DNA from: DASSUC01 sp035649895
Lineage (GTDB): Bacteria; Actinomycetota; Actinomycetes; Mycobacteriales; Micromonosporaceae
Assembly (NCBI GenBank): GCA_035649895.1
Contig: DASRIS010000046.1
Span: forward strand, 1-15,369
Direction: 5' to 3'
Length of the DNA stretch: 15,369 nucleotides
Position 1 is the first letter of the stretch; each line of letters opens with the position of its first letter. Made by a program: the position numbers and the translations under genes. Positions 6,957-13,537 of this stretch are shown in pieces. The notes beneath the pieces were generated by a model, which saw only the letters and a program-made list of their open reading frames with translations, was not told the origin of the DNA and made no database searches.

Positions 6957-7877
6957 TTGACCAGTCGCAACCGTGCAGAGGCGACCCGGGAGAAGTCCCG
7001 GGTCGCTCTCGTCACCTGTGCCGAGCTGCCCACCGGAGACCCCGACGACCAGCTGCTGAGCGAGCCGCTGCGCCACCGCGGCGCGACCGCCGAACCGGTG
7101 GCCTGGGACGACCCCGGCGTTGACTGGTCCGCCTTTGACCTGGCCGTACTGCGCTCGACCTGGAACTACCCGGACCGGCGCACCGAGTTCCTCAGCTGGG
7201 CGGCCGGGGTGCCCCGCCTGGCCAACCCCGCCGACGTGGTCACCTGGAACACCGACAAGCACTACCTGGCCGACCTCGCCGCCGCCGGCGTACCGGTGGT
7301 GCCGACGAGCTGGCTGGCCCCCGGTGGCCCGGTGGCCCTGCCCACCGCGGGCGAGCACGTGCTCAAGCCGGCCGTCGGCGTGGGCAGCAAGGGGTCCGGC
7401 CGCTACGACCTGGCCGACCCGGCGCACCGGCGGCTCGCCGCAAGCCACCTCGCCCTGCTGCACGCGGCAGGGCAGCACATGATGCTCCAGCCGTTCCTCC
7501 CCGCGGTCGAGACGGTGGGGGAGACCGCGCTGGTCTTCCTCGGCGGGGCCTACAGCCACGCGATCCGCAAGGCCGGGCTGCTGACCGGGCCGTACGCGCC
7601 GGTCGAGGGCCTGTACCTGGCGGAGACGGTCGCGCCGCGCACAGCCTCGCCAGCCGAGCGCGCCGTCGCGCAGCAGGCGCTGGCCGTGGTGCCCGGGGGT
7701 GCCGGCCGGCTGCTCTACGCCCGGGTCGACCTGCTGCCCGGCCCGCACAGCGAACCGCTGGTGGTGGAGCTGGAGCTCACCGAGCCGTCCCTCTTCCTCG
7801 GGTACGCCGCCGGCGCCGCCGACCGCCTCGCGACGGCGATCGTCAAGAGCGCAGGCCGGCCCGGGCCGGCCCGCTGA
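6957..7877 (+). CDS. ATP-grasp domain protein (RimK/glutathione-synthetase-like)
   Basis: A 306-residue protein with an ATP-grasp ligase layout. It has a first Rossmann-like strand RVALVTCAELPTGDPDDQLL (15-34), DLAVLRSTWNYP (61-72), NTDKHYLADLAAAGVPVVPT (98-117), a lysine and glycine-rich loop VLKPAVGVGSKGSGRY (136-151), QPFLPAVETVGETALVFLGG (178-197), and the metal-binding end ARVDLLPGP then VVELELTEPSLF (255-280). Such enzymes couple ATP to carboxylate-amine ligation; the substrate here is unknown. Because RVALVTC is the conserved first strand, translation must start upstream of it. TTG 6957 is the only nearby in-frame candidate, and no ribosome binding site is visible. An 11-bp hairpin covers codons 9-17. 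The 3' end overlaps convergent ctaA by 35 bp. Confidence 0.8.
   Translation: MTSRNRAEATREKSRVALVTCAELPTGDPDDQLLSEPLRHRGATAEPVAWDDPGVDWSAFDLAVLRSTWNYPDRRTEFLSWAAGVPRLANPADVVTWNTDKHYLADLAAAGVPVVPTSWLAPGGPVALPTAGEHVLKPAVGVGSKGSGRYDLADPAHRRLAASHLALLHAAGQHMMLQPFLPAVETVGETALVFLGGAYSHAIRKAGLLTGPYAPVEGLYLAETVAPRTASPAERAVAQQALAVVPGGAGRLLYARVDLLPGPHSEPLVVELELTEPSLFLGYAAGAADRLATAIVKSAGRPGPAR
6978..7010 (+). repeat. Strong hairpin at the start of the ATP-grasp gene
   Basis: GCGACCCGGGA (6981-6991) and TCCCGGGTCGC (6996-7006) are perfect inverted copies around a GAAG loop. GAG (6978-6980) and CTC (7008-7010) extend the stem past one bulged T. It sits about 50 bases after the stop of the small upstream gene and inside the first codons of the ATP-grasp frame. 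It could be an intrinsic terminator or attenuator without a T-tract, or a structure that limits translation. Confidence 0.75.
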
Positions 7878-8877
7878 CCGGTTCTGGGGCACGGCTGCCG
7901 ATGGTGGACGGCCCGCTGCCAGCAGGCGGGGTGCCGCCGGCAGGGATGGTGCCGCCAGCCGGCGGGGTGACGCTGGCGGGTGCGCCGCCACCGCCACCGG
8001 TGGACTGGCCGGCCGGCGCCGCCGGCAGCCGGGTCCGGGTGCGCGCCGCCACGGCGAGCGTGGCCAGCCACACGGCGCACGCGCCGGCCATGTGCGCCGC
8101 CACAACCAGCGCCGGCAGCCCGGTGACGTACTGCACGAAGCCAACCGCGCCCTGGGCCAGCTCGATGCCGACCAGCACCGCGCTGGCGCGGACCAGGGGC
8201 GCCGGCGCGGCCACCGCGCGCAGCGCGAACCACAGCGCGATGGACACCCCGACCAGCAGGAACACCGCATCGGCGTGCAGCTGCGAGATGGTCTGCGGGT
8301 CCAGCCCGGTGCGCCGGGCCGCGGCGTCGCCCGCGTGCGGGCCGCTGCCGGTGACCACCGTGCCCAGGACGAGCACGCCCGCGCTCGCGGCCACCACCAC
8401 ACCGACCAGCTGGCGCACCGGCCGGGCCACCACGGCGCGCGCTGGGCCGTCCGGCTCACCGGTGTGCCGCCACAGCGCGTACGCCGCGGCGATCACCGCC
8501 ATCGAGAGCAGGAAGTGCGCCGCCACCACCCACGGGTTGAGCCCGGTCAGCACGGTGACCCCGCCGAGGGCGGCCTGCGCCGGGATGCCGGCGAACACCA
8601 GCAGGGACAGCCCCACTAGGGCCCGCCGGCGCGGCCGGGCCAGCAGCGCGGCAACGACGCACGCCACGGCCAGCAGGCCCACCACGCCGGTGAGCAGCCG
8701 GTTGCCGAACTCGATCAGCCCGTGCACGCCCATCTCCGGCGTCACCACGTACGACCCGTCGGTGCACCGCGGCCAGGTGGGGCAGCCGAGTCCGGACCCG
8801 GTGAGCCGGACCGCACCGCCGGTCACTACGATCCCGACGTTGGCCAGCAGCGAGGCCAGGGCTAGTCGGCGCAGCAC
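7843..8877 (-). CDS. ctaA: Heme A synthase
   Basis: A 344-residue membrane protein of the COX15/CtaA family that oxidises the C8 methyl of heme O to the formyl of heme A, for cytochrome c oxidase. Two four-helix halves are visible. GGAVRLTGSGLGCPTWPRC (20-38) carries the paired cysteines C32 and C38 of the first outer loop. Heme-ligand histidines are H52 (VHGLIEFGNRL, with E56), H121 (VAAHFLLS), H201 (QLHADAVF) and H262 (VAAHMAG). After about residue 281 comes an unusual 60-residue Pro/Gly/Ala-rich tail with PAGGT repeats. The start is GTG 8877..8875. TACCAT lies 6 bases upstream as a possible -10 of a leaderless transcript, and no clear ribosome binding site is present. It diverges from sufR and converges on the ATP-grasp gene. 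Confidence 0.95.
   Translation of the reverse strand: MLRRLALASLLANVGIVVTGGAVRLTGSGLGCPTWPRCTDGSYVVTPEMGVHGLIEFGNRLLTGVVGLLAVACVVAALLARPRRRALVGLSLLVFAGIPAQAALGGVTVLTGLNPWVVAAHFLLSMAVIAAAYALWRHTGEPDGPARAVVARPVRQLVGVVVAASAGVLVLGTVVTGSGPHAGDAAARRTGLDPQTISQLHADAVFLLVGVSIALWFALRAVAAPAPLVRASAVLVGIELAQGAVGFVQYVTGLPALVVAAHMAGACAVWLATLAVAARTRTRLPAAPAGQSTGGGGGAPASVTPPAGGTIPAGGTPPAGSGPSTIGSRAPEPVSGPARAGLRS
7854..7871. repeat. 18-bp perfect palindrome in the convergent gene overlap
   Basis: GGCCGGCCCGGGCCGGCC is its own reverse complement. It lies within the 35 bp shared by the 3' ends of the ATP-grasp gene and ctaA. An RNA from either strand could fold into a 7-bp stem with a CCGG loop, so it may serve as a bidirectional transcription end signal. 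There is no T-tract on either side. Confidence 0.65.
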
Positions 8878-8942
8878 GGCGCCATGGTACGCGCCGGCTC
8901 CTGCGGCCTGGCCGGCGCCGGGTTGGCCACCGGTGGGCCGGT

Positions 8943-8989
8943 TTGCAGGTGCCGCTCGAAATACGTCACACTGGTGTAGTGAAAAACGT
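8943..8989 (+). promoter_or_regulatory. Candidate sufR promoter and SufR operator
   Basis: ACAC-TG-GTGT (8968-8977) is a perfect short dyad nested in TCAC-N9-GTGA (8966-8982). TTGCAG (8943-8948) could be a -35 box and CACACT (8967-8972) a -10 box at 18-bp spacing, which would start transcription at about GTG 8979, giving a leaderless sufR. The dyad would then cover the -10 box and start site, fitting the known autorepression by SufR-type Fe-S regulators. The assignment is inference from position and symmetry. Confidence 0.45.
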
Positions 8990-9695
8990 GGCGGCGGTAG
9001 AGCGCGCGACCGGGACCCCGGCCGCCGCCGATGGCCGTACCCGTGACCGGGTGGCCAAGCTGCTCCTGGCCCGCGGCTCCGCCACAGCGGCCGAGCTGGG
9101 CAAGGCCCTGGGCCTGAGCCCTGCCGCGATCCGCCGGCACCTCGACGCGATGCTCGCGGACGGGCTCGTGGTCGGCCGGGACCGCCCGCCGCGCGCCCCG
9201 CGCGGGCGGGGACGCCCAGCCCGCGTCTTCGCGCTCACCGAGACGGCCCGGGAGGCGTTCCCGCACCACTACGACGGCCTGGCCACCGCCGCACTGCGCT
9301 GGATCGGCGAGCAGGGCGGGCGGCCGGCGGTGGCCGCGTTCGCCGCCGCGCAGGTCGCGGCCCTGGAGGAGCGCTGCCGCCTGGCCATGGAGGGTGCCGG
9401 CGACGACCCGCTGGCCCGCGCCCGGGCGCTCGCCGAGGCGCTCACCGCCGAGGGCTACGCCGCCAACGCGTCGGTCATCGCCTCCGGCGGCCAGCTGTGC
9501 CAGCACCACTGCCCGGTGGCCCACGTCGCCGCCGAGTTCTCCGAGCTGTGCGAGGCGGAGACCAGGGTGATCTCCCGCCTCGTCGGCACCCACGTGCAAC
9601 GCCTGGCGACCATCGCCCACGGCGACGGGGTGTGCACCACGCACATCCCAGGCCCGCGCCAGGCACAACTGACCCCAACCCCGAGGACGGACTGA
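8979..9695 (+). CDS. sufR: SufR-type iron-sulfur-sensing transcriptional repressor of the suf operon
   Basis: A 238-residue regulator. A winged helix-turn-helix lies at about residues 20-90 (TAAELGKALGLSPAAIRRHLDAMLADGLV, then a basic wing PRAPRGRGRPARVFALTE). The C-terminal part has cysteines C174, C178, C191 and C219 (QLCQHHCPVAH, SELCEAE, GDGVCTTH). The C178/C191/C219 spacing of 13 and 28 matches, as I recall, that of the cluster-binding cysteines of cyanobacterial and mycobacterial SufR proteins. Known family role: the Fe-S-loaded form represses suf and lets go when clusters are lost through iron limitation or oxidation. GTG 8979 is preferred over TTG 8943 because a dyad and promoter-like boxes lie between them. 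The stop overlaps the sufB ATG (TGATG), so it is the first gene of the operon it probably controls. Confidence 0.92.
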   Translation: MKNVAAVERATGTPAAADGRTRDRVAKLLLARGSATAAELGKALGLSPAAIRRHLDAMLADGLVVGRDRPPRAPRGRGRPARVFALTETAREAFPHHYDGLATAALRWIGEQGGRPAVAAFAAAQVAALEERCRLAMEGAGDDPLARARALAEALTAEGYAANASVIASGGQLCQHHCPVAHVAAEFSELCEAETRVISRLVGTHVQRLATIAHGDGVCTTHIPGPRQAQLTPTPRTD

Positions 9696-11101
9696 TGACC
9701 ACTACCGACCAGCTCGCTGGTTTGGGCAGGTACGAGTACGGCTGGGCCGACTCCGACCTGGCCGGCGCCTCGGCGCGCCGCGGGCTCAACGAGGACGTCG
9801 TCCGGGACATCTCGGCCCGCAAGAACGAGCCGGAGTGGATGCTCGACCTGCGGCTGAAGGGGCTCCGGCTGTTCCGGCGCAAGCCGATGCCGGCCTGGGG
9901 CGCCGACCTGTCAGGGATCGACTTCGACAACATCAAGTACTTCGTGCGCTCCACCGAGAAGCAGGCGGCCTCCTGGGAGGAGCTGCCCGAGGACATCAAG
10001 AACACCTACGACCGGCTGGGCATCCCCGAGGCGGAGAAGCAGCGCCTCGTCGCCGGCGTGGCGGCCCAGTATGAATCGACCGTGGTCTATCATAAGATCC
10101 GGGAGGACCTGGAGCAGCAGGGTGTGGTGTTCCTGGACACCGACACCGGGCTCAAGGAGCACGAGAACCTCTACCGGGAGTACTTCGGCACGGTGATCCC
10201 GGTGGGCGACAACAAGTTCGCCGCCCTCAACACCGCGGTCTGGTCCGGTGGCTCGTTCATCTACGTGCCGAAGGGCGTGCACGTGGAGATCCCGCTGCAG
10301 GCGTACTTCCGGATCAACACCGAGAACATGGGCCAGTTCGAGCGGACGCTGATCATCGTCGACGAGGGCGCGTACGTGCACTACGTCGAGGGGTGCACCG
10401 CGCCGATCTACTCCAGCGACTCGCTGCACAGCGCGGTCGTGGAGATCATCGTGCGCAAGGGTGCCCGCTGCCGCTACACGACGATCCAGAACTGGTCGAA
10501 CAACGTCTACAACCTGGTCACCAAGCGGGCCGTGGCGCACGAGGGCGCGACCATGGAGTGGGTCGACGGCAACATCGGGTCCAAGGTGACCATGAAGTAC
10601 CCGGCCGTCTTCATGACCGGTGAGCACGCCAAGGGCGAGGTGCTCTCGGTCGCCATGGCGGGCGAGGGGCAGCACCAGGACGCCGGCGCGAAGATGGTGC
10701 ACGCCGCGCCGCACACCTCCTCGACGATCGTGTCCAAGTCGATCGCCCGGGGTGGCGGCCGGACCTCGTACCGGGGGCTGGTGCAGGTGCTGGAGGGCTC
10801 GCACCACTCACGCTCCACGGTCAAGTGCGACGCGCTGCTGGTCGACGCGGTCTCCCGCTCCGACACCTATCCCTATGTGGACGTCCGTGAGGACGACGTG
10901 TCCATGGGGCACGAGGCGACCGTCTCCAAGGTCAGCGACGACCAGCTGTTCTACCTGATGAGCCGGGGCCTGTCCGAGGACGAGGCGATGGCGATGATCG
11001 TGCGCGGCTTCATCGAGCCGATCGCCAAGGAGCTGCCGATGGAGTATGCGCTGGAGCTAAACCGCCTCATCGAGCTGCAGATGGAAGGGGCCGTCGGCTG
11101 A
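9695..11101 (+). CDS. sufB: Fe-S cluster assembly scaffold protein SufB
   Basis: A 468-residue cytosolic beta-helix protein, the scaffold of the SufBCD complex where sulfur and iron are combined before transfer to apoproteins. The core matches SufB throughout, including FIYVPKGVHVEIPLQAYFRIN, GAYVHYVEGCTAP, TIQNWSNNVYNLVTKR and SFxEP-type end regions. The probable essential cysteine is C378 in TVKCDALLVD, with H406/E407 in MGHEATVSKV. The 29-residue C-to-E spacing equals that of E. coli SufB C405/E434. There is no intein, unlike mycobacterial SufB. ATG 9695 overlaps the sufR stop by one base and has GAGGA at about 8 bases. The stop overlaps sufD in the same way. Longer upstream frames in the same phase overlap sufR and are not credible. 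Confidence 0.97.
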   Translation: MTTTDQLAGLGRYEYGWADSDLAGASARRGLNEDVVRDISARKNEPEWMLDLRLKGLRLFRRKPMPAWGADLSGIDFDNIKYFVRSTEKQAASWEELPEDIKNTYDRLGIPEAEKQRLVAGVAAQYESTVVYHKIREDLEQQGVVFLDTDTGLKEHENLYREYFGTVIPVGDNKFAALNTAVWSGGSFIYVPKGVHVEIPLQAYFRINTENMGQFERTLIIVDEGAYVHYVEGCTAPIYSSDSLHSAVVEIIVRKGARCRYTTIQNWSNNVYNLVTKRAVAHEGATMEWVDGNIGSKVTMKYPAVFMTGEHAKGEVLSVAMAGEGQHQDAGAKMVHAAPHTSSTIVSKSIARGGGRTSYRGLVQVLEGSHHSRSTVKCDALLVDAVSRSDTYPYVDVREDDVSMGHEATVSKVSDDQLFYLMSRGLSEDEAMAMIVRGFIEPIAKELPMEYALELNRLIELQMEGAVG

Positions 11102-12402
11102 TGACCGACACTCTCGTTGCGCCGCCGCAGGCGGCGGGCCAGCCCGGAGCCGCGGGACCGTCCAGGAACGGCGGCCAGCCTAAGACCAAGGCGCACGCGC
11201 TGCGGTCGTACGACGTCGCGGACTTCCCGGCCCTGACCGGTCGGGAGGAGGAGTGGCGGTTCACCCCGCTGCGGCGGCTGCGTGGGCTGGTCACCGGTGA
11301 TGGGGACGCGCCGGCGGCACGGCTCCGCTACGACCACGGTGCGCTGCCCGAGGGCGTGGACGTGCGGCACGCCACCCGGGACGCGGCCCACGCCGGGTCG
11401 GTCGGGGCGGGGTCCGTCCGGGCGGGGTCGGTGCTGGTGCCGTTCGACCGGGTCAGCGCGCTCGCCTACGGCCGGTTCACCGAGGCCCTGGTGGTGTCGG
11501 TGGCCAAGGGGGCGGCCCCGCAGGAGCCGGTGCTGCTGCGGGCCACCGGCGCCGGTGCCGAGCCGCTCTCCTTCGGCCACACGGTCGTCGACGTGGGCCA
11601 GCTCGCCGAGGTGACGCTGGTGCTGGAGCAGGCCGGGTCGGTCACGCTCGCCGACAACGTCGAGGTCTGCGTCGGTGACGGCGCCCGCCTGACCCTGGTC
11701 ACCGTGGCCGGCTGGGCGCCGGACGCGGTGCAGGCCCAGCACGTGAAGTTCCGGCTCGGCCGGGACGCGCGGCTGACGCACGTGCAGGTCGCCCTCGGCG
11801 GTGACCTGGTGCGGCAGTTCACCAGCGTGGAGTACGCCGGCCGGGGCGGCGACGCGCAGCTCTACGGGGTCTACTTCGCCACCGGCGCCACCGGCGCCAC
11901 CGGCGCCACCGGCGCCACCGGCGCCACCGGAGGGCAGGAGGCCGGGGGGCCGGAGGGCGGGCAGCACCTGGAGCACCGGCTGCTGGTCGACCACTGCGTG
12001 CCGGACTGCCGCAGCTACGTCAGCTACCGCGGGGCGTTGCAGGGTGCGCAGGCGCACACGGTGTGGGTCGGCGACGTGCTGATCCGGGCGGAGGCGACCG
12101 GCACGGACACCTACGAGGTGAACCGGAACCTGGTGCTCACCGACGGGGCGCGGGCGGACTCCGTACCAAATCTGGAGATCGAGACCGGTGAGGTGGTCGG
12201 CGCCGGGCACGCCAGCGCGACCGGCCGCTTCGACGACGAGCAGCTGTTCTACCTGATGGCCCGGGGGATCCCGGAGGTCGAGGCGCGCCGGCTGGTGGTA
12301 CGCGGCTTCTTCGCCGAGCTGCTGGCCAAGGTCCCGGTGGGGGAGCTGCGCGAGCGGCTGGCCGCCACCATCGATGCCCGGCTGTCGGAGGTGGGTGCGT
12401 GA
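11101..12402 (+). CDS. sufD: Fe-S cluster assembly protein SufD
   Basis: A 433-residue partner of SufB in the SufBC2D scaffold. Family features include the N-terminal EEEWRFTPLRRL (about 49-60), the beta-helix core with FTSVEYAGRGGDAQLYGVYFA, then HLEHRLLVDHCVPDCRSYVSYRG, and the C-terminal HASATGRFDDEQLFYLMARGIPEVEARRLVVRGFFAELL. Between GVYFA and HLEHR sits a 28-residue low-complexity insert made of five Thr-Gly-Ala units encoded by a 9-bp tandem repeat, then GGQEAGGPEGG. A second, weaker AGSV repeat lies at residues 98-111. Both look like added surface loops that leave the frame open. The ATG overlaps the sufB stop (TGATG), and the stop overlaps the Rieske gene start. This close coupling fits the need for equal amounts of SufB and SufD. 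Confidence 0.96.
   Translation: MTDTLVAPPQAAGQPGAAGPSRNGGQPKTKAHALRSYDVADFPALTGREEEWRFTPLRRLRGLVTGDGDAPAARLRYDHGALPEGVDVRHATRDAAHAGSVGAGSVRAGSVLVPFDRVSALAYGRFTEALVVSVAKGAAPQEPVLLRATGAGAEPLSFGHTVVDVGQLAEVTLVLEQAGSVTLADNVEVCVGDGARLTLVTVAGWAPDAVQAQHVKFRLGRDARLTHVQVALGGDLVRQFTSVEYAGRGGDAQLYGVYFATGATGATGATGATGATGGQEAGGPEGGQHLEHRLLVDHCVPDCRSYVSYRGALQGAQAHTVWVGDVLIRAEATGTDTYEVNRNLVLTDGARADSVPNLEIETGEVVGAGHASATGRFDDEQLFYLMARGIPEVEARRLVVRGFFAELLAKVPVGELRERLAATIDARLSEVGA
11392..11433 (+). repeat. Imperfect 15-bp repeat in sufD
   Basis: About three copies of a 15-base unit close to GCGGGGTCGGTCCGG encode AGSVGAGSVRAGSV (SufD residues 98-111). Copies differ at several bases, so this is an old or drifting duplication. 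It stays in frame. Confidence 0.6.
11881..11931 (+). repeat. 9-bp tandem repeat (ACCGGCGCC) inside sufD
   Basis: Five perfect copies of ACCGGCGCC (11881-11925), then a partial ACCGGA. Each unit encodes Thr-Gly-Ala (SufD residues 261-275). Base identity between copies is complete at all codon positions, which suggests recent slippage rather than selection on the peptide. Copy-number change would keep the reading frame. Confidence 0.95.
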
Positions 12403-12755
12403 TGATCCGGGTCTGCTCCACTGAGGACGTTCCCAAGGGGAGCGCGATCGCGGCGATGGTGGACGGCACGCCGCTGGCCATCGTGCACGCGCCTGGCTCC
12501 GATGAGGGCGCCGCCGGCGACGGGGAGTTCTTCGCCGTCTACGACCAGTGCTCCCACGAGGCGGTCGCGCTCAGCGAGGGGGACATCGACGGCTGCCAGC
12601 TCGAGTGCTGGCTGCACGGCTCCCGTTTCGACCTGCGCACCGGCGCGCCGACCGGGCTGCCCGCCACCCGGCCCGTCCCTGTCTACCCCGTCGAGATCCG
12701 CGACGGCGACGTCTACGTGTCGCTGACACCGAGCAATGGAGTGACCGCCCCGTGA
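12399..12755 (+). CDS. Rieske-type [2Fe-2S] ferredoxin in the suf operon
   Basis: A 118-residue small soluble protein with both Rieske ligand boxes: C51-S-H53 (DQCSHEAVAL) and C70-W-L-H73 (LECWLHGSRFDLRTG), separated by 16 residues. These bind a [2Fe-2S] cluster through two Cys and two His. It resembles the ferredoxin subunits of non-heme ring-hydroxylating oxygenases, but no oxygenase is nearby. Its place between sufD and sufC points to electron supply or a client role in cluster assembly, which is inference. GTG 12399 overlaps the sufD stop (GTGA) and has GGAGG 7 bases upstream; the next codon is ATG 12402, an equally possible start. The stop overlaps the sufC start by four bases. Confidence 0.93.
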   Translation: MMIRVCSTEDVPKGSAIAAMVDGTPLAIVHAPGSDEGAAGDGEFFAVYDQCSHEAVALSEGDIDGCQLECWLHGSRFDLRTGAPTGLPATRPVPVYPVEIRDGDVYVSLTPSNGVTAP

Positions 12756-13537
12756 GCGTTCTGGAGATTCGTGACCTGCACGTGTCGGTACGGCTGCCGG
12801 ACGGGCCGCCCAAGCCGATCCTGGCCGGGGTCAACCTGACCATACGTGCCGGTGAGACGCACGCCATCATGGGCCCCAACGGCTCCGGCAAGTCGACGCT
12901 CGCGTACTCGGTCGCCGGCCACCCGAAGTACGAGGTGACCCGCGGCTCGGTGACCCTGGACGGGGTGGACGTGCTGGGCCTGACCGTGGACGAGCGGGCC
13001 CGGGCCGGGTTGTTCCTCGCCATGCAGTACCCGGTGGAGGTCCCCGGGGTCAGCGTGGCCAACTTCCTGCGCACCGCGAAGACGGCGCTGGACGGCACCG
13101 CGCCGAAGCTGCGCACGTGGGGAGCCGAGCTCAAGGGCGCGATGGAGCGCCTCGGCATGGACCCGGCCTTCGCCCAGCGCAACGTGAACGAGGGCTTCTC
13201 CGGCGGTGAGAAGAAGCGGCACGAGATCGTGCAGCTGGAGCTGCTGCAGCCGAAGGTCGCGATCCTCGACGAGACCGACTCCGGCCTGGACATCGACGCG
13301 CTGCGGGTGGTCAGCGAGGGGGTCAACCGGGTGCGGTCGTCCGGCGAGACGGGCGTCCTGCTGATCACCCACTACACCCGGATCCTGCGCTACGTGCGCC
13401 CGGACTTCGTGCACGTCTTCGTCGGCGGGCGCATCGTTGAGGAGGACGGCCCGGAGCTGGCCGAGCGGCTGGAGGCGGAGGGGTACGAGCGCTACCTGGC
13501 CGGGGCCGGCCCGGCGCGGGCCGGAGCCCCGACATGA
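12752..13537 (+). CDS. sufC: Fe-S cluster assembly ATPase SufC
   Basis: A 261-residue ABC-type ATPase that binds SufB and SufD and drives conformational change of the scaffold. It is cytosolic, with no membrane partner. Motifs: Walker A GPNGSGKST (41-49), Q-loop Q92 (AMQYPVEVPGVSVANFLR, a SufC hallmark), ABC signature FSGGEKKR (149-156), Walker B VAILDETD (169-176) with the SufC-type DETDSGLD, and switch histidine H207 (LITHYTRIL). Length is normal for the family. GTG 12752 overlaps the stop of the Rieske gene (GTGA), and the stop overlaps the sufS ATG (ATGA). The last dozen residues (AGAGPARAGAPT) are a low-complexity end. Confidence 0.97.
   Translation: MSVLEIRDLHVSVRLPDGPPKPILAGVNLTIRAGETHAIMGPNGSGKSTLAYSVAGHPKYEVTRGSVTLDGVDVLGLTVDERARAGLFLAMQYPVEVPGVSVANFLRTAKTALDGTAPKLRTWGAELKGAMERLGMDPAFAQRNVNEGFSGGEKKRHEIVQLELLQPKVAILDETDSGLDIDALRVVSEGVNRVRSSGETGVLLITHYTRILRYVRPDFVHVFVGGRIVEEDGPELAERLEAEGYERYLAGAGPARAGAPT

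Noticed and set aside
6951..8459. 502-codon minus-strand frame across the ATP-grasp gene and ctaA
   Set aside because: Shadow frame; it contains no recognisable domain and overlaps two supported genes.
7901..9046. 381-codon plus-strand frame opposite ctaA
   Set aside because: Ser/Thr/Ala/Pro-rich shadow of ctaA on the opposite strand, with no family features.
9497..9694. Upstream extension of the sufB frame into sufR
   Set aside because: The translation is basic and low-complexity, and ATG 9695 has a good ribosome binding site and the TGATG overlap.
9695..11101. Intein in SufB
   Set aside because: Length (468 residues) and continuous family motifs leave no room for one.
11881..11931. Phase-variable on/off switch in sufD
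   Set aside because: The 9-bp unit keeps the reading frame at any copy number, so it could vary length but not switch expression by frameshift.
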